Shown piece by piece: positions 1-11,618 of a DNA stretch of 64,000 bases; the stretch's first letter is position 1; each line of letters opens with the position of its first letter. The DNA is from Thalassia testudinum (Eukaryota; Streptophyta; Magnoliopsida; Alismatales; Hydrocharitaceae): NCBI GenBank assembly GCA_037157565.1, contig JAZHRO010000036.1, positions 23,052,501 to 23,116,500 of the forward strand, given 5' to 3'. A model generated the notes under the pieces. It saw only the letters and a program-made list of their open reading frames with translations. It did no database searches and was not told the DNA's origin. A program made the translations under genes and the position numbers.

Positions 1-988
1 GAGGTGGATGATACCTCTAAATCAGAAATTCACACACCCGAGAATTACTTAGGCAGCCAGGAAGGGAGAGCCCTACAAAGACCCCTACACGGTAGAGCGT
101 CCCTATGGGTTATAGCATTTCCCCCACCCGACCTTCCTTCTCATTGATGGTCCAGGTAGACCGGAACGTACGAACATAAGTCCTTAAGTCTACGAATTTT
201 ATGTCCTAATTTGTGCCTTTGATTTCACTTGATTAGAAGTTAATTCAACTTACGACCTAATTTGGAGGTTGGTTGGCCTACAATGTAGACCAACTTTAAC
301 TGACCTGCCTTAAAGATGGCAGAATGAGATCTAGGTCAAGACCTAGAAATCACCCTAATTGACTCTCAGGTTATTAGGTCCAAGGATTTTAGAGTTCAAG
401 TAAAATTAGAGCCTAATATTAGGGTTTTTGTTGATTAGATCTTTTCAACCAAGGGCTTGGGTAGCACGCAAATGCAGGTGGGTTTGTTTCCTTTTATACA
501 GGCAAGTGTGAACTAGCACTCCAAAACCCTAAAATTGAAACCCTAAGTGGCTCTATTCTGCATCCAATTTGATCTCAACATGTTACACCTTGGACTCAAA
601 TAAGAAGGTAAGCAATCCAAGATGATTAGAAATTGAGCGTAGTCCTTAATAGGCACAGGAAATTTGGGGTTGGGAATTCTAAACAGAATTGTCTCAGTCT
701 TCAATCAGATTTGAAAAAGAAAATTTTGCAAATCAGGAACTTAGCCTTTAAATGATAATTACTATAAAAATAAGCAGGTGATTCCTAATTGATTGTTTCC
801 TTTTTTGTCTTCCCAAGATTAGAAGGTAGATTAAGGAAGAAAAGAGAAGTTACCTGCTAAGGAGTGGTTGATTTGCGTGGAAATCTCCTCATGAAGTATC
901 ACGCAAAATCAGAATAAAGCAAATAGGGCAAGTTAACGCTCAAAAATATAAAATTATAGCAAGAGAATAGAAGTGAATTGCGCATTGC
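1..988 (-). mobile_element. E1: 5' leader of a minus-strand Athila-like element (partial)
   Basis: This segment lies just downstream, in element orientation, of a primer-binding site and an LTR, so it is the untranslated leader of a minus-strand LTR element whose remaining body is off the left edge. It resembles the leader of E3 near 15.2-16.6 kb in layout: AT-rich, with scattered short direct repeats and no long reading frame. Nothing coding is visible on either strand. The identification comes from position, not from a domain. Confidence 0.6.
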
Positions 989-1006
989 TTCTCGGCAACG
1001 GCACAA
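989..1006 (-). promoter_or_regulatory. E1 primer-binding site (tRNA-Asp type)
   Basis: Read on the minus strand this is TTGTGCCGTTGCCGAGAA, matching the tRNA-Asp-type PBS TGGCGCCGTTGCCGGGGA at about 14-15 of 18 positions. It sits three bases from the LTR end at 1010. It would prime minus-strand DNA synthesis. Confidence 0.7.
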
Positions 1007-1009
1007 AAA

Positions 1010-3819
1010 TGTTAATTGCTATAAAACATGTTTTAAAATTGTAACATTGCCGTATTGGTTGAATCCGTGCAAAAAAGAGATAAGATTTATAACTCGAATA
1101 TCAGAAATGAAGTTCGAGGTCGTTCACTTGGAGCAAATAGGAATTCACACGCTAATCTCAAATAAAATGTAATTGAGCACAAGATTCAAGCCAAATAATA
1201 CCAAGAAATGAATAATAATTACTCAGAAATGATAATCAATGTAGAGCATGAGTTGAACAATAATTGTGCATGGCAAAAAGAATCTCAAAGCAAAAATAAT
1301 GGTGACTTAGATCACCAACTATTCAATTTAATCATATATGCATTGAGTTCAAATAATACAAAAGTGCCATCAACCATTCAAACTTAGGTACTCAAATATA
1401 TCAACAGTATCAACCAAGGCACTGTGCTTCTTCTTCAGCCTCCTCTTCTTTCTCTCCTTCCGCTTCTACTCTTCTCTTCTTCTTACTTCTTCTTTGTGTG
1501 CTTCTTCTACCACTCTTCTCTTCCCCTTTCATTTTCTTCTCTAGTCCTTCTCCTTCCTTCTTTCTTTCTCTTCTATCAAGGCCTTCTTCCTTCTCCTCTT
1601 GGTTTTCTTTCTTAATGCACAGTGGGAGGCAATCCCTCCAATGGCTAAGTGTCACAGAGAGCAAAACCCCCCTACCCCCACACTCTCTTTCCTTCCTCTC
1701 TCTGGGTTTTCTCTTCTTCACCTTCACAAGGCCAAGGTCTGGGTTATCGGATATTCGAGTAGAGCGCACCCGAGACCAAGCTCACCAGCAGTAGGTAGTG
1801 AGCAAGGAGTATGCGGGTTAGGCAGGTCGGATCAGCACTAGGCCCGCAGGGAACAGATCATGGGCGAGGCGCATGTGAAGGGTGTGGAGGACCTCACCCT
1901 CCGTGTTAGGAGGCGATAAGCAGGTAGAATAAAATCAATTTATGCGTGTGCGTTGGTCTGTCACTCTACGATGTGGGACTATTGTCCCACTCCTTCCTTT
2001 GCGTGCGCAGCATTGATGGCACCTTCAATTGAGGTAGCTGCTGCTCCTGTGGACTCCGACTGAGGACCTGGGAAAGATCCTGAAGGTGGTCTACAGGGCC
2101 TGGGAGTAACAGCAATGAAGAACAAGCTCGGAGGAGGGTGGATGTGGTCGGAGAAGGTGGCGGCGATGGTGGAGGATGACAAAACCTGAGAATCACAAAT
2201 ACGGCCTCATGGCCACATTAGAATAGCTCATAAGCATCGCCGGACCACGACGAGTGTAGTGGCACTGGTTCTGTGATGAAATGGGGTGTGTGGTGGCTAG
2301 ACAGAGGCAAGTAGGTGGTGTGAAGGTGATCGTGTCCAATGAGGCAAGTGAGGGACCAATCCCCTTAATTTCCTGAGGGGTTTTGGTCTGTGGAGCACAG
2401 TGGTGCTTATGGGAGTCATGGGTAGGCAAACAGTGGCTTGTGGAGCTGTGGAGGCCTCGTCGGATCTTGGCCGGTCATGGGGAAGATGGAGGGTGAACGA
2501 CATGAATGATGGTCGAAAGGAAGGGGAAAAAGTATAGGTAGAACCTAAAGGGAGAGAGAGAGAGAGTGGACCTAAATTAGGGATGAAATAAGGGAGATTC
2601 CCATGCTGGTGTGATTGCCTAATGTGGGGAAGATGAACCCTCTATGAGGGGGACAGTGATGAAGAGAGGGGAAGATGGCACCTGCTGTGATCGGCGAGGC
2701 ATGAAGAAAGATGGGGAAGGTCGCTATGCTTTCAATTTGGCCATTGCAGGTGCGAAGGAAGGGGGTCGAGAAGGCCACCGGAGCGTACGTTAGAGGAGGC
2801 CAGAGGTACGGATTTGAAGAGGTTTCTAGCCAAAACCTAGCTGAGAAAATGCGCAATGGAGGTCCTTTGAAAAGGCTCTAGATGGAGTTTAGAGCTTGGG
2901 AAGCTTGCTAGGAAAGCTCACTGGTGTTTGGAAACTCTTTGATACCCGAATCTCTCATGCATTTGCATGAGAGATTGGAAAGGTTTTGGGCCTCATGGAT
3001 GGGTGCAATAGAAAGAGGACTCCTTAAGAAATCTCCCTTCCAATTTTGAAAGGGATTGATTGATCAGAAAAGAAGTTCTCTTCAATCAAAGGTCACCGAA
3101 CTTGTAGGAATAGGATTTCATGGTAGTAAGGACCCTTTTGTGAAGAAGAAGATAAAGTTTGGGGGCTATTTGCAAGGATTTTGAAAGTTAACGGCATGTT
3201 TGTGAGATAAAAGAATCAGACAGGACCAAATTGGAAACTAGGTCATGACCTCAGATTGAGCCCAAATTTTGGTACAAATCTAATTTGGATGTATGGAATT
3301 CAATGGTGAAGTTGGATTTTGGTTTTGACCTAGTTTGACTAGGTAATTTATACAAAATCTCAAATTATGGCAAATGTCTGTTTGTGATTCTGTTTTGGGT
3401 CAAGAAGAGTTTTGATGGTCAAATTAAAGGTACCAAACCGTAGAGAATAATTTTCTATGAATTTTAGAGGGTTTAGGTGAATTTTATCATAACCAGAACC
3501 TCAGTAGATTAAGTAGGTCTGCTTTTAAGCTTTCAGATGTCCATTAATTCCTGTAACGCATGAAAATCCTTTTCTGTCTGTTCTATCCCACTTATTAGAC
3601 TCTTAATACCATTTGACCTTTGTTCCGCCTCTAAGAGAACCTGTGATTGTTCTACATTAAAGATATGATGGTAAAATTGCATTTTTAACCTTGGCTTCTT
3701 GTATTTCTCTCTAAAAGGATTTGCAATGAATTATGCCCTTCTGATGATTACGTAAGAGCATTTAATGACTTAGTCAGATCAAATTGAGATAGTTATGGCT
3801 CATGATGGTGTTTCCATCA
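1010..3819 (-). repeat. E1 5' LTR, family B (about 2.8 kb)
   Basis: The minus-strand LTR starts at 3819 with TGATGGAAACACCATCA, a 6-bp inverted repeat, and ends at 1010 with TTAACA next to the PBS. The reverse complement aligns along most of its length with the LTR at 30360-32989; for example the regions around 3440, 3600 and 3700 pair with 30740, 30600 and 30470. The two copies are well diverged. It contains a polypyrimidine tract (plus strand) near 1420-1610 and a GC-richer middle part. The peptides readable here are low-complexity and not considered genes. The partner LTR lies off the window. Confidence 0.8.
1424..1612. repeat. Polypyrimidine/polypurine tract inside the E1 LTR
   Basis: The plus strand is almost all C and T here (repeated CTTCTTC and CTCTTC units), so the element's own strand is a G/A-rich tract. 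Both strands give long spurious reading frames of repetitive Leu/Ser/Pro or Arg/Glu/Lys composition. It lies in the 3' part of the LTR in element orientation, where CT or GA tracts often flank transcription starts. Confidence 0.7.
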
Positions 3820-4376
3820 GTAATACTCTCCCTAAGAATGCATGCATAGTCTTCCCTAGATCCATTAATGCATATCCTTTATATTAGCTAGAATTAGTAT
3901 TACAATTTCCATGTACAAGCTTTCTTCTAGAATCATTATAATGACAATATTTTTGGAGAAATAAAAATCAACAGTTGCTTGCTGCATAAGATATATATAT
4001 TGCAACAAACATGTTGGTTCCTGAAAATAATAACGATCTTGCGATTGCTGCATTTTCTATTAACAGCCATCGTGAAGTGAGAATTTTGTGCACTAGCAGA
4101 CACACTTTCACATTTATTGTTTATCTAACGCATGCACACATAGTTAGGGTTAACAATGCAACTGGCGAAACATACATTAGCAGACTCAAAACCAGCGTAC
4201 AATTTGAAGCTAAGAAAGGTAAAAAAAAACTAAGAATCAATTTCACTATTATTTACCTCCTTAAGATCGACTGAGACTCACTGTCTCATTATTAATTTTC
4301 CTTGGAGTTGTGATTTGCGCTATACTACGACATGTTTTCTACTTATATCTACATTTTGCGACATCAACAAAACTCA
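3820..4376 (+). repeat. E2 5' LTR remnant, family A (R/U5 end)
   Basis: This is the 3' end of a plus-strand LTR cut by the insertion of E1 at 3819/3820. It aligns with the E7 LTR near 42590-43130 (shared GAATGCATGCAT, ATGTACAAGC and GAAATAAAA blocks in the same order) and, more weakly, with the E4 LTR near 18360-18984. It contains the conserved LTR reading frame (4011) and a GAGAC-TCACT-GTCTC hairpin at about 4272-4286. The degenerate PBS follows. The U3 part and LTR start are missing. Confidence 0.7.
4011..4274 (+). CDS. LTR-embedded small ORF, copy 1 (65 conserved codons plus extension)
   Basis: An ATG opens a frame of 87 codons. Its first 65 align without a gap to frames in the LTRs of E4 (18616, 26078) and E7 (42772). 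About 38 of 65 residues are identical to the E7 copy. Conserved blocks are AFS at 14-16, HTF at 31-33, YLTHAH at 38-43, an Arg at 46 and QF at 64-65. Where the other copies stop after QF, this one reads through into a lysine-rich tail. No known domain is recognised; there is no signal peptide and no convincing membrane segment. It lies in the R/U5 part of the LTR, about 100 nt before the PBS, so it would be an early ORF of the genomic RNA. Function unknown. That it was translated is inferred from the conservation pattern. Confidence 0.6.
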   Translation: MLVPENNNDLAIAAFSINSHREVRILCTSRHTFTFIVYLTHAHIVRVNNATGETYISRLKTSVQFEAKKGKKKLRINFTIIYLLKID

Positions 4377-4377
4377 A

Positions 4378-4394
4378 TCGCCCTCAAGTAGGGA
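4378..4394 (+). promoter_or_regulatory. E2 primer-binding site (degenerate)
   Basis: TCGCCCTCAAGTAGGGA followed by GGC occupies the place of the tRNA-Asp-type PBS. Only about half the positions match TGGCGCCGTTGCCGGGGA, but the trailing GGGAGGC block and the distance from the LTR reading frame agree with E4 and E7. Confidence 0.45.
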
Positions 4395-4431
4395 GGCTGT
4401 GCATAACATTCACCACCACTCTTATTAGGGA

Positions 4432-5420
4432 ATGGACCCATATCCACCCCGATTTGACCCCAGTTTCGGAGGAAACTCTGAACCTGCCAACTCTAGTTGA
4501 GGGAACTCTGAACCCTCGTACTCTGACTTCTCTGGAGTTCCTCAGACTTGTGAGGATATCCATACCATCCAGAATGACCCACTCTCCAATACCTAAAACC
4601 CTGGATGGCTCAATCATCCAAACTTCGTGTGGTCAAGAAATAACCACAACACGAGACTGTAATTTCTGCCCCAATTGTAGGCTCAACACCCATATTAGCC
4701 TACTCAACCTGGGCCCAACCCGAATTACCAATCTGGACCGTCAAGGAAGATCAAATGAATCTAATTTTACAAACCTAGCTAACATTCAAAAGACCAATGC
4801 GACCATGCAGAAATAACATGATGATGAGATCACAGAGTTTCAAAATCAGCTCGCACAGATCACTAGGTCTCGCCAGCCTGGTGCACTTCCCTCCCAACCT
4901 CTATCGAATCTGAACAATGTGCTGAACCAGAGGTGCATTATGAACTCGAATCATGACCAAGCGCACTATGTTTGTCAGTCCCCTTCTGCTCCATCACCCG
5001 ACGGGATGGAGGCTTCCACATCGTATTCGGGATATCAGCAGCAACCACCTCTTTTGCCAACTTTGAACCAAAACCAGGCAGGCCTTAATGTTGTCACCAC
5101 CCATAGTGGAAAATCAACTCAGAATCCACCTTGTCCTAGCCACTCTAAGCTTGGTAGTTCAAAGCCTAATCTTTGGATGGTTAGCCAGAACACCCTTATC
5201 ACAGATCCAAAGCCTGAACCAATCCTAGAGGAACACATAGAGGTTCCATTTACCAAGGCCTTGACAAAAGGAAAGAGGAAACCCAAATATGTGGCACTTG
5301 AGGAAGTCTTGGTCAAGCTCTTTATGCAAGTCCGAATAAAACATCCCCTTGATGGATGCGATCCACGACATACCTGCTTACATGCGATTTCTGAAGGACT
5401 TATGTACACCGAACTGTAAG
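4432..5420 (+). pseudogene. E2 gag remnant and gag-protease linker
   Basis: An ATG at 4432 begins a Pro/Ser-rich gag-like start (MDPYPPRF). Further on, the same region encodes NHPNFVW, the Athila-type gag C-terminal motif also seen in E3 as NHPNFPW. Next come GLNVVTTHSGKS, the usual 'TTRSGK' marker before protease, and VPFTKAL. The capsid-like core (FPFSLK..A..W, FY.GL) is absent, so the gene is much shorter than a normal Athila gag of 500 or more residues. Several stops interrupt the frame and the best-matching frame changes. The longest open piece is 4919-5419. It is a dead gene; its position fits the gag end of gag-pol. Confidence 0.75.
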
Positions 5421-5479
5421 TCGCGAAACAAAGAAGGGAGTCCAATCGTATTATCTGAACAAGCCAACTCAATCATCCA

Positions 5480-5960
5480 GAGTAACTCCCATAGAAAGTG
5501 AAAGATCTTGGCACCACTTTGATCTCCTGTAAGATCGGCAACATAGAGATCTTTATTAGATTTAGGAGCCTCCATAAACCTCATCCCTACATCCCCACCA
5601 GATGTTTTCTAGGAAATTAGGCTCAAACTGACTAAGGTGACCTTGCAGCTAGCAGATAGATCAATCAAGTCACCAAGAGAAGTTCTTGAGGATATTCCAG
5701 TTAGGATTCAAGATTTCTACTTTCCAGTAGGCTTCATTGTTTTAAATATGGATACTTCTGAAAATCTGAGAGACACACCGATCATCTTAGCGAGACCAAT
5801 CCTGACCACTGCTAGGGCAAATATTAATTGTGAAGAGGGCCAAATCAAGTTAAAATTCAGGAATAGGATGTTACATATTGATATCTTTAAGGCCCAAAAG
5901 GGAATAAACTGTGGGGCGATCGAAGAAGTATGCGACATAAGTTCTTTGGTCGAGGAATCG
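5480..5960 (+). pseudogene. E2 aspartic protease (Ty3 type)
   Basis: The catalytic motif LLDLGASINLIPT is readable with the Asp codon at 5559-5561. A stop follows about 15 codons later. The same frame then continues as LQLADRSIKSPREVLEDI, IVLNMD and PIILARPILTTA, the flap and C-terminal blocks of Athila/Tat proteases (usual form LGRPFLATG). Frame 5637-6242 stays open for 201 codons and runs into the protease-RT linker. The catalytic Asp is preserved but the protein is interrupted by at least one stop upstream. It would have matured the Gag-Pol polyprotein. Confidence 0.85.
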
Positions 5961-6239
5961 ATTACAGAGGAAGACCCCATTATCCCTAATCCTCAACCAC
6001 AAGAACCTAACCAACAAATAGAGAAGCACAGAATTGATCCAGACATACCCATAGCTTCCACCTTATCTTATGAGGCCCATCCTAAACCCCCACTCGCTGT
6101 TGATAACCCAGTACTGGAATTGAAATGCCTCCCAGATCTTCTGAAGTACATCTTTTTGGGTTCCAATCAAATGTTTCCTATGGTCATCAATTCCCGACTT
6201 TCTCCTTATCAGGAAACAAAGCTAATTTTTGTCCTCCAG

Positions 6240-7040
6240 TAGCATCTAAGAGCCATCAGATGGACTCTAGATGACCTTACTAGAATAAGCCCCTTTTTCT
6301 GCACACATCATATTTACACCGAAGAGGGCTCACGACTATCTCAAGAAATGACTGAATCTAAATCTTCAAGAGGTCGTGAAGAACGAGATCATTAAGTGGG
6401 TAGATGCTAGAATCATATACCCAATCTCCGACAGCAGCTGGGTAAGCCCTATCCAGGTTGTGCCTAAGAAGGTAGGGCTCACTGTGACTACGAACAAATC
6501 TAGAGAGACCATCTCAACACGTATTGCGAATTCATGGAGAGTCTACACAGACTACTGGAGATTGAATGCCTCCACAAAGAAAAATCATTTCCTGCTCCCG
6601 TTCATTGATCAGATTCTCGAAAAACTGGCGAGAAATCAATTTTCTATTTCCTGGATGGGTACTCTGGATATAATTAGGTGGTAATCCATCCCGAAGATCA
6701 AGAGAAGACCATCTTTGCCTACCCCTCCAATACGTAAGTGTTCCGCAGGGTGCCATTTTGGCTTTGCAATGCACCTGCCACCTTTCAGCGGTGCAAGCTA
6801 TCCATATTCTCCAATATGGTAGGTAAAGACCTTGAGGTCTTCATGGATGACTTCTTGGTTTTTGGTGAATCTTTTGATGATTGCCTCCTGCATTTGGTTC
6901 AGATCCTTCAAAGATGCATCGAAGTGAACCTGGTTGTCTCTTGGGAAAAGAGCCATTTCATGGTTCTTGAGGGCATCATGCTTGGACATCTTGTCTCCAA
7001 AGGAGATAACCAAGTTGACTGAGCTAAGGTAAATCTAATT
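6240..7040 (+). pseudogene. E2 reverse transcriptase
   Basis: Blocks appear in the normal order: WTLDDLTRISPFFCTHHIY (6255-6320), then after a frameshift YPISDSSWVSPIQVVPKK (about 6415-6475), RVYTDYWRLNA (6538), VPFWLCNAPATFQR (6748; the usual Gly is Trp), and VFMDDFLVF (6838), which is the YxDD catalytic box. Matches lie in more than one frame, with stops near 6241, 6682 and 7020, so it is not functional. The series PISDSSWVSP and CNAPATFQR is typical of Athila/Tat Ty3 elements. It copies the element RNA into DNA. Confidence 0.9.
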
Positions 7041-7765
7041 TTCAAATTACCAATGCCTACCTCGGTCAAAGACATCAGATTATTTTTGAGCCATGTTAGA
7101 TTCTTCCACCAATTCATATATGATTTTTTCAAAATCGTGCACCCCTTAGCAAATCTTCTCTCGAAGGACACGTCTTTCAAGATGATGAGTAGGTACATTC
7201 ACATGTTTGAAGTCCTACGTGACCCAGTCACCCAAGCACCAATCCTGCAACCTCCTGACTGGTCTCAACCCTTCAAGATCATGGGTGATGCATCTAACTA
7301 TGCAATAGGAGAGGTGTTAGGTTAGAAAATCGACAGGAAATCGGTGGTTATATATTACACCAGCATGACACTGGACGAGTCTTAGCATAATTACATGATT
7401 ACAAAGAAAGAGTTGCTGGCTGTAGTATTTGGTTTAGAGAAATTTAGATCATACCTCCTAGGATCCCATGACATCATTTACTCGGATCACACTGCAGTGA
7501 GCCACTTACTCACGAAGAAGGATACAAAGCCTAGATTAATCTGTTGGATCCTGCTACTGAAAGAATTTGATCCTGAAATTTATGACAAGGAGGGAAAGCA
7601 GAATGTGGTAGCTAACCATCTGTCTCACCTTCCTTCTTCGGTTATTGACCCATCCAGACCTATCACCGAGCACTTTCCAGTTGAGCATCTCTTGGCCATT
7701 AACGAACTTCCATGTTTTATAGATATCATGAACTGCTTGGTTACGGGGCAAGTCCTGCCAGATTA
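7041..7765 (+). pseudogene. E2 RNase H and connection domain
   Basis: After the RT, the frame at 7053 encodes the connection region (FLSHVRFFHQFIYDF, LANLLSKD) and the RNase H start (KIMGDASNYAIGEVLG). A TAG at 7324 and a second stop at 7384 interrupt it. It then resumes as MITKKELLAVVFGLEKFR, IIYSDHTAVSHLL and NVVANHLSHL, the C-terminal marker before integrase. The catalytic acidic residues of the DAS, KEL and SDH blocks are still visible. The break pattern is mostly stops, with little frame loss. Confidence 0.88.
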
Positions 7766-8331
7766 GGCGACCTCCCAGTGGGACAAGCTGATTTCCGATG
7801 CCAAGTACTATGTCTGGGAAGATCCACATCTCTTTCACGTCGGTAATGGCCAAGTGATCCGATGATGCATTCTCGACAATGTGGTCAATGATGTCATCTC
7901 ATTCTGTCATGACCAGGCTTGCGGTGGCCATTACTTTGGGTGTAAAACCATAGCAAAGATCCTCCAGTGTGGGTTCAATTGGCCCACAATGCTCAAAGGC
8001 ATGCAATCCTATTGTAGGGCATGTGCCCATTGTCAGACCCTCGGCAACATGGGCCCATGCGACATGATGCCCTTGAATCCAATCATCGTGTGCGAAATCT
8101 TTGACATCTTAGGAATTGATTTTATGGGTCCCTTTCCAAGATCTAATAACTTCGAGTACATCTTACTCGTAGTTGATTATGTCTTGAAGTGGATCGAAGC
8201 CATCCCTAACAAAAAATATGATTACAAATTTGTTCTTCAGTTCATTTAGGAGAACATATTTTCCAGGTTTGGGGTTCCAAAAGCCATCATCAGCGATGGA
8301 GGGTCACATTTCGTAAATGTGCATTTCTAGT
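7766..8331 (+). pseudogene. E2 integrase, N-terminal and core part (split by E3)
   Basis: The frame at 7881 shows the HHCC zinc finger (two His near CHDQACGGHYFG, Cys pair CRACAHC), GFNWPTM, then the core with its first catalytic Asp in LGIDFMGPFPRS. After a TAG at 8248 it continues with the second Asp in IISDGGSHFVN. The coding sequence stops at 8331, where the LTR of E3 begins. The rest, including the catalytic Glu, lies about 19.8 kb away at 28119. The enzyme would have joined element DNA to the host chromosome. Confidence 0.9.
8327..8331. repeat. E3 target-site duplication (left copy)
   Basis: CTAGT at 8327-8331 corresponds to CTTAT at 28119-28123, a 5-bp duplication with two substitutions. 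Using one copy, the integrase reading frame continues correctly across the insertion, which supports the assignment. Confidence 0.65.
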
Positions 8332-9987
8332 TGTTCGATCCGTAATTCACATTTTAAAAGTTAATTCAGTTGTAGTAAAGCGCGAAAACACGTCGACAAA
8401 TAAATTTAACAAAATGGTGAGTACTAGGCCGTTTGCAGGGAGGCAATCGCAATTTATGTAGAAGTATTTCAAAAGAACTTGCAGATATTTATATATGTAT
8501 AGGAATAAGATACATGCATTCAGAAGATCAGAATTTTATTGCAATTAAAATAAAGCTTTCACAATAGAGAATGCTACTAGAAACAAATAGATAGATAGGT
8601 AGAGAGAGAGATAGAAAGTGGTAAAGAGACGATGCCGCTTGTAGGATGCTTGCGTAAGGTGCGGCAGCACCTCAGATCCAGAGCACTAGGATGAAGGTCG
8701 GAGTAGAGTTGTAGAGGGACGAAGAGTTGTAGAGAAGGTGGAAGAGTTGTATCTGGAGTTGATAGAAGAGAGAGATGCTTCAACTAGGGCGCCCTGGGCC
8801 TTCTTTTATAGTTTTAATGAGGGGCAAAGTGGGTATTTAACCCCTTTATCTTGTGCAACAACTCTTATTTGATTAGATCCATTGATCGGGAGATCAACGG
8901 ACCTGATTAGGCCTCAAAACAACCTCCAACACGCCTCCATTGCACGAATCACACCTCTGCTTGACATGTGGCGGTCGCTACGGCCTTGGATCACGCCTGC
9001 CCACTCCTCATGCCTGCCACATTTTGTCATCGTGCGCTTCAAATTCAAAACATGTGCACTTGATTTCAGCTGTCCGATCTCGCAATCAGACAACTTAAAT
9101 CACATGCGCTTGCAGCCTAAGATTAATGCATGTAGATTGTGCATGACCATCCGATGGCCTTCACTGCACCACGCGTTCACATCCACGCCCTCCGCTCATC
9201 ATCCCACGGTCCAATTAAAATCGAGTGCATCGCCTTCTTGATTTGGAGGAGACGAGGCTCGAACACATCTCTTGTGCTTGTGTGTTGGCGTGCTAACCAA
9301 TGTGCTAAGGTGCTTTTTGTGTTGCATCTAGGTTTTAGGTAACTTCACTCTTAGATGTTGGATGGAGATCCAATGGTTGAGATCTTTTCTTAGTTCATGG
9401 AGAGTGGGGGTGGGGGCGACGTGGGCGCATGGTGGCCATTGGATGATGATCCAACAGCCCACAATGCATGAGGAGAGCTTCTTTAGAGATTGGTCGATGA
9501 TGAGGGGGCGGCTGTGTTGGCACCACGTGACCCCATCTTGGCTGTCCATCATCTTTTCCTTGTATCTGGTGCTGTAGACCTCCGATCAAGTTGATTTTTT
9601 CACCGTTGGACTGGGATCGTTGATCTGGATCCATTCGTGTGGTTAGATTTTTATCTGTGGCTTGGATCTTTGTCCTCTAGCTCCATGGTCTCTTCTCTTC
9701 TATGGACTGCACACAATGCTTTGGTTGTCTGATCAAGATGATTTTGGAAGCATTGGACTCCCATTGTCATCTTGATAAGATCAATACAGTCTGATCTATT
9801 ATCCACGGCTTTGAAACATCTATGATTAAAATCATCTCTCATTAGTACATAAAATGACAATATTATCTATATGACTAATAAACTAGCTATTATGCAAATT
9901 ACGATGCCTTTGAATGTATTATTCCTAAGTTATGCTAGAATCTAGCTTAATTTAGGTGATTTAGGTTGCATGATTGCTGTGCAATCA
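8332..9987 (-). repeat. E3 3' LTR (1656 bp)
   Basis: The minus-strand start at 9987 is TGATTGCACAGCAATCA, a 7-bp inverted repeat around ACA. The LTR ends at 8332 (GAACA). It aligns end to end with 26447-28118, for example 8880-9250 with 26985-27375 and 9360-9560 with 27480-27690. A TATA-like CTATAAAAGA lies at 8811-8802 on the minus strand. The PPT adjoins 9987. Confidence 0.9.
8802..8811 (-). promoter_or_regulatory. TATA-like box of the E3 3' LTR
   Basis: Minus-strand CTATAAAAGA, followed downstream by purine-rich GAAGGCCCAGG. The same box is present in the other LTR at 26907-26916. It is the best candidate for the U3 promoter. Confidence 0.55.
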
Positions 9988-10022
9988 TACCCCCATGCCT
10001 AAATCTTGCTAGTCCCTAGCAA
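9988..10022 (-). promoter_or_regulatory. E3 polypurine tract with upstream hairpin
   Basis: On the minus strand, the stem TTGCTAG / loop GGA / stem CTAGCAA (10022-10006) is followed by ATTTAGGCATGGGGGTA abutting the LTR at 9987. AGGCATGGGGG is the PPT that would prime plus-strand DNA synthesis. The hairpin recurs in E2, E4, E5, E8 and E10. Confidence 0.8.
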
Positions 10023-11492
10023 ATGCAAGACTAAATGTAAAATGGTCCTATATGACTAATTTTTATCAAGAGTTTGACTAGAGGTTTACGTCTTTTGTTT
10101 TCATCCGAAGCTTTAGTAATCGAGATAATTGTGTTCTCTCTTGTTGTAGTCTACAATGGATCCAAGTGAAAAGTTAATCCACATCTAAAGCTCGTACTTG
10201 ACCTTTCGTAAAAATCTATTGGTATAGGCAAACTTCTTCCCTCAGGGTTATCTGTAAATTCAACCCCGATTTTTGGCTTAGGTAGAAGATTTCTAAGTCA
10301 AGTAGATTTGTATTTGGTGGCTCACATTCATCTGGTGCAACATATAGACTAGTACATTAGAACCTAGATTTCCAGATATTAAATAATTCAACTCAAAGAG
10401 AGGTGGGAAACTGTGCTCTCTTTAGTTCTTTTGTACTCATTCTCTCTCCTCTTTCTCTTTCTCTATCTTTTTCTTTTTCTTATCTTATCTTTTCTTTTCT
10501 TTTTGAGCTCACAATCTCACTAGATTTTATCAGTATATTTGGCAGCCTTTTCTGGCATTAACACTTTGATTTGGTTCTGATAACTCTAAGACTAAGTCAG
10601 AATTCCTCTGCCCGTATTCAAGCAGCCAGAAATATAGAAAAGTAGGTCAAGGCTATATTTGGTGGATCGAGAGGGTGGTAGGTATTGTTGCCTCATTACA
10701 TTTGAAAAAAATTCTAAAAACACTTAAAAAATTTTTTTTCTATGTATATATATATTTTTTCTTTGCTTTTCTTTTTCCTCAATTTCTTTTTTGCATCCAA
10801 ATATGTACTAATGCAATGTAGTGTAGCATACGAATTTTTATTTACGAGGCATTATTTTGGATTATGGGTGTTCAAGAGGATATCAGTGGATTATTTGGTG
10901 GAAGTTCCTAATATCGACACTAGGAAGGGAATGGATAGGACATTGTATTTCTGATCTTGATATTAATACCCTCCTTCAGCTAAGGATTTCGTAAAGACAA
11001 TCGTGACCATCCACCTCAGTCCTAGTTTTATTAAAACTCGCTCTCTGTGTATTTTCCTTATTTGGTGGCTCTCAAGATATTCACACTAAGAATTTGTATG
11101 CAGAAATCGAGAGAAAAAACTATGCCTATCTCCGAGTATCATTATCTAATTATCTAGAAGTTAAGGTTTCTCATAATTGCCTTAGAGCACCAGTAGCCTT
11201 TCTACTCTCACCTTACACTTGTTTGGTGGATCTGTTAGAAGATAGTTTGCCTGCCTCCCTAATTACTCTCCAATGGCTTAGGAGAAGAAGCACTGCTTCT
11301 CAATAAACTAAAGATGTTTATCGGCCTTCACAGATGATCTATTGCAAATTTTACGTGTGATTGTGAAATTATATTGGATTCCAAACTCAATAATCAACTT
11401 AAGAATAAATCCCTAATAAAACATTAATAAAAATTATTTATGCCTAAATACAATTTTTTTGTCTGACCTAAAAATAAGACATACAATGTCCA
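10023..11492 (-). other. E3 3' non-coding spacer with TATTTGGTGG (CCACCAAATA) repeats
   Basis: No gene is seen. On the plus strand, TATTTGGTGG or near-copies occur at 10311, 10535 (variant), 10655, 10892, 11059 and 11220 (TGTTTGGTGG). Intervals are about 224, 120, 237, 167 and 161 nt. A CT-rich tract lies at 10440-10505 and T-rich tracts near 10730-10790. The homologous spacers are in E4, E8 and E10. Confidence 0.75.
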
Positions 11493-11505
11493 CCCCCCCA
11501 TGCCT
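11493..11505 (-). promoter_or_regulatory. E3 upstream PPT-like tract
   Basis: Minus-strand AGGCATGGGGGGG, preceded by GAGGACATTGTATT. It lies about 1.5 kb upstream of the PPT at the LTR and just after the coding part. The same second tract occurs in E2, E4, E8 and E10. It may be a central-type PPT or a relic of an older LTR boundary. Confidence 0.55.
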
Positions 11506-11618
11506 ATTCAATACAATGTCCTCATATAGTAAGCAAGAGGAGGGGATATCACCTGACTATGCTTGTTAATCCAAGTCAGTATGGATGTGGAGGATGCAGA
11601 GCTACCTATACAAAGTAC

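Noticed and set aside
1410..1794. Frames on both strands in the polypyrimidine tract of the E1 LTR
   Set aside because: Low-complexity translation of a CT/GA tract; composition alone explains them.
9651..9860. 69-codon minus-strand frame near the start of the E3 3' LTR, as a counterpart of the LTR ORF of family A
   Set aside because: No sequence similarity to the 65-codon ORF, it lies at the U3 rather than R/U5 end, and the frame is not maintained in the other LTR near 27780-27990.
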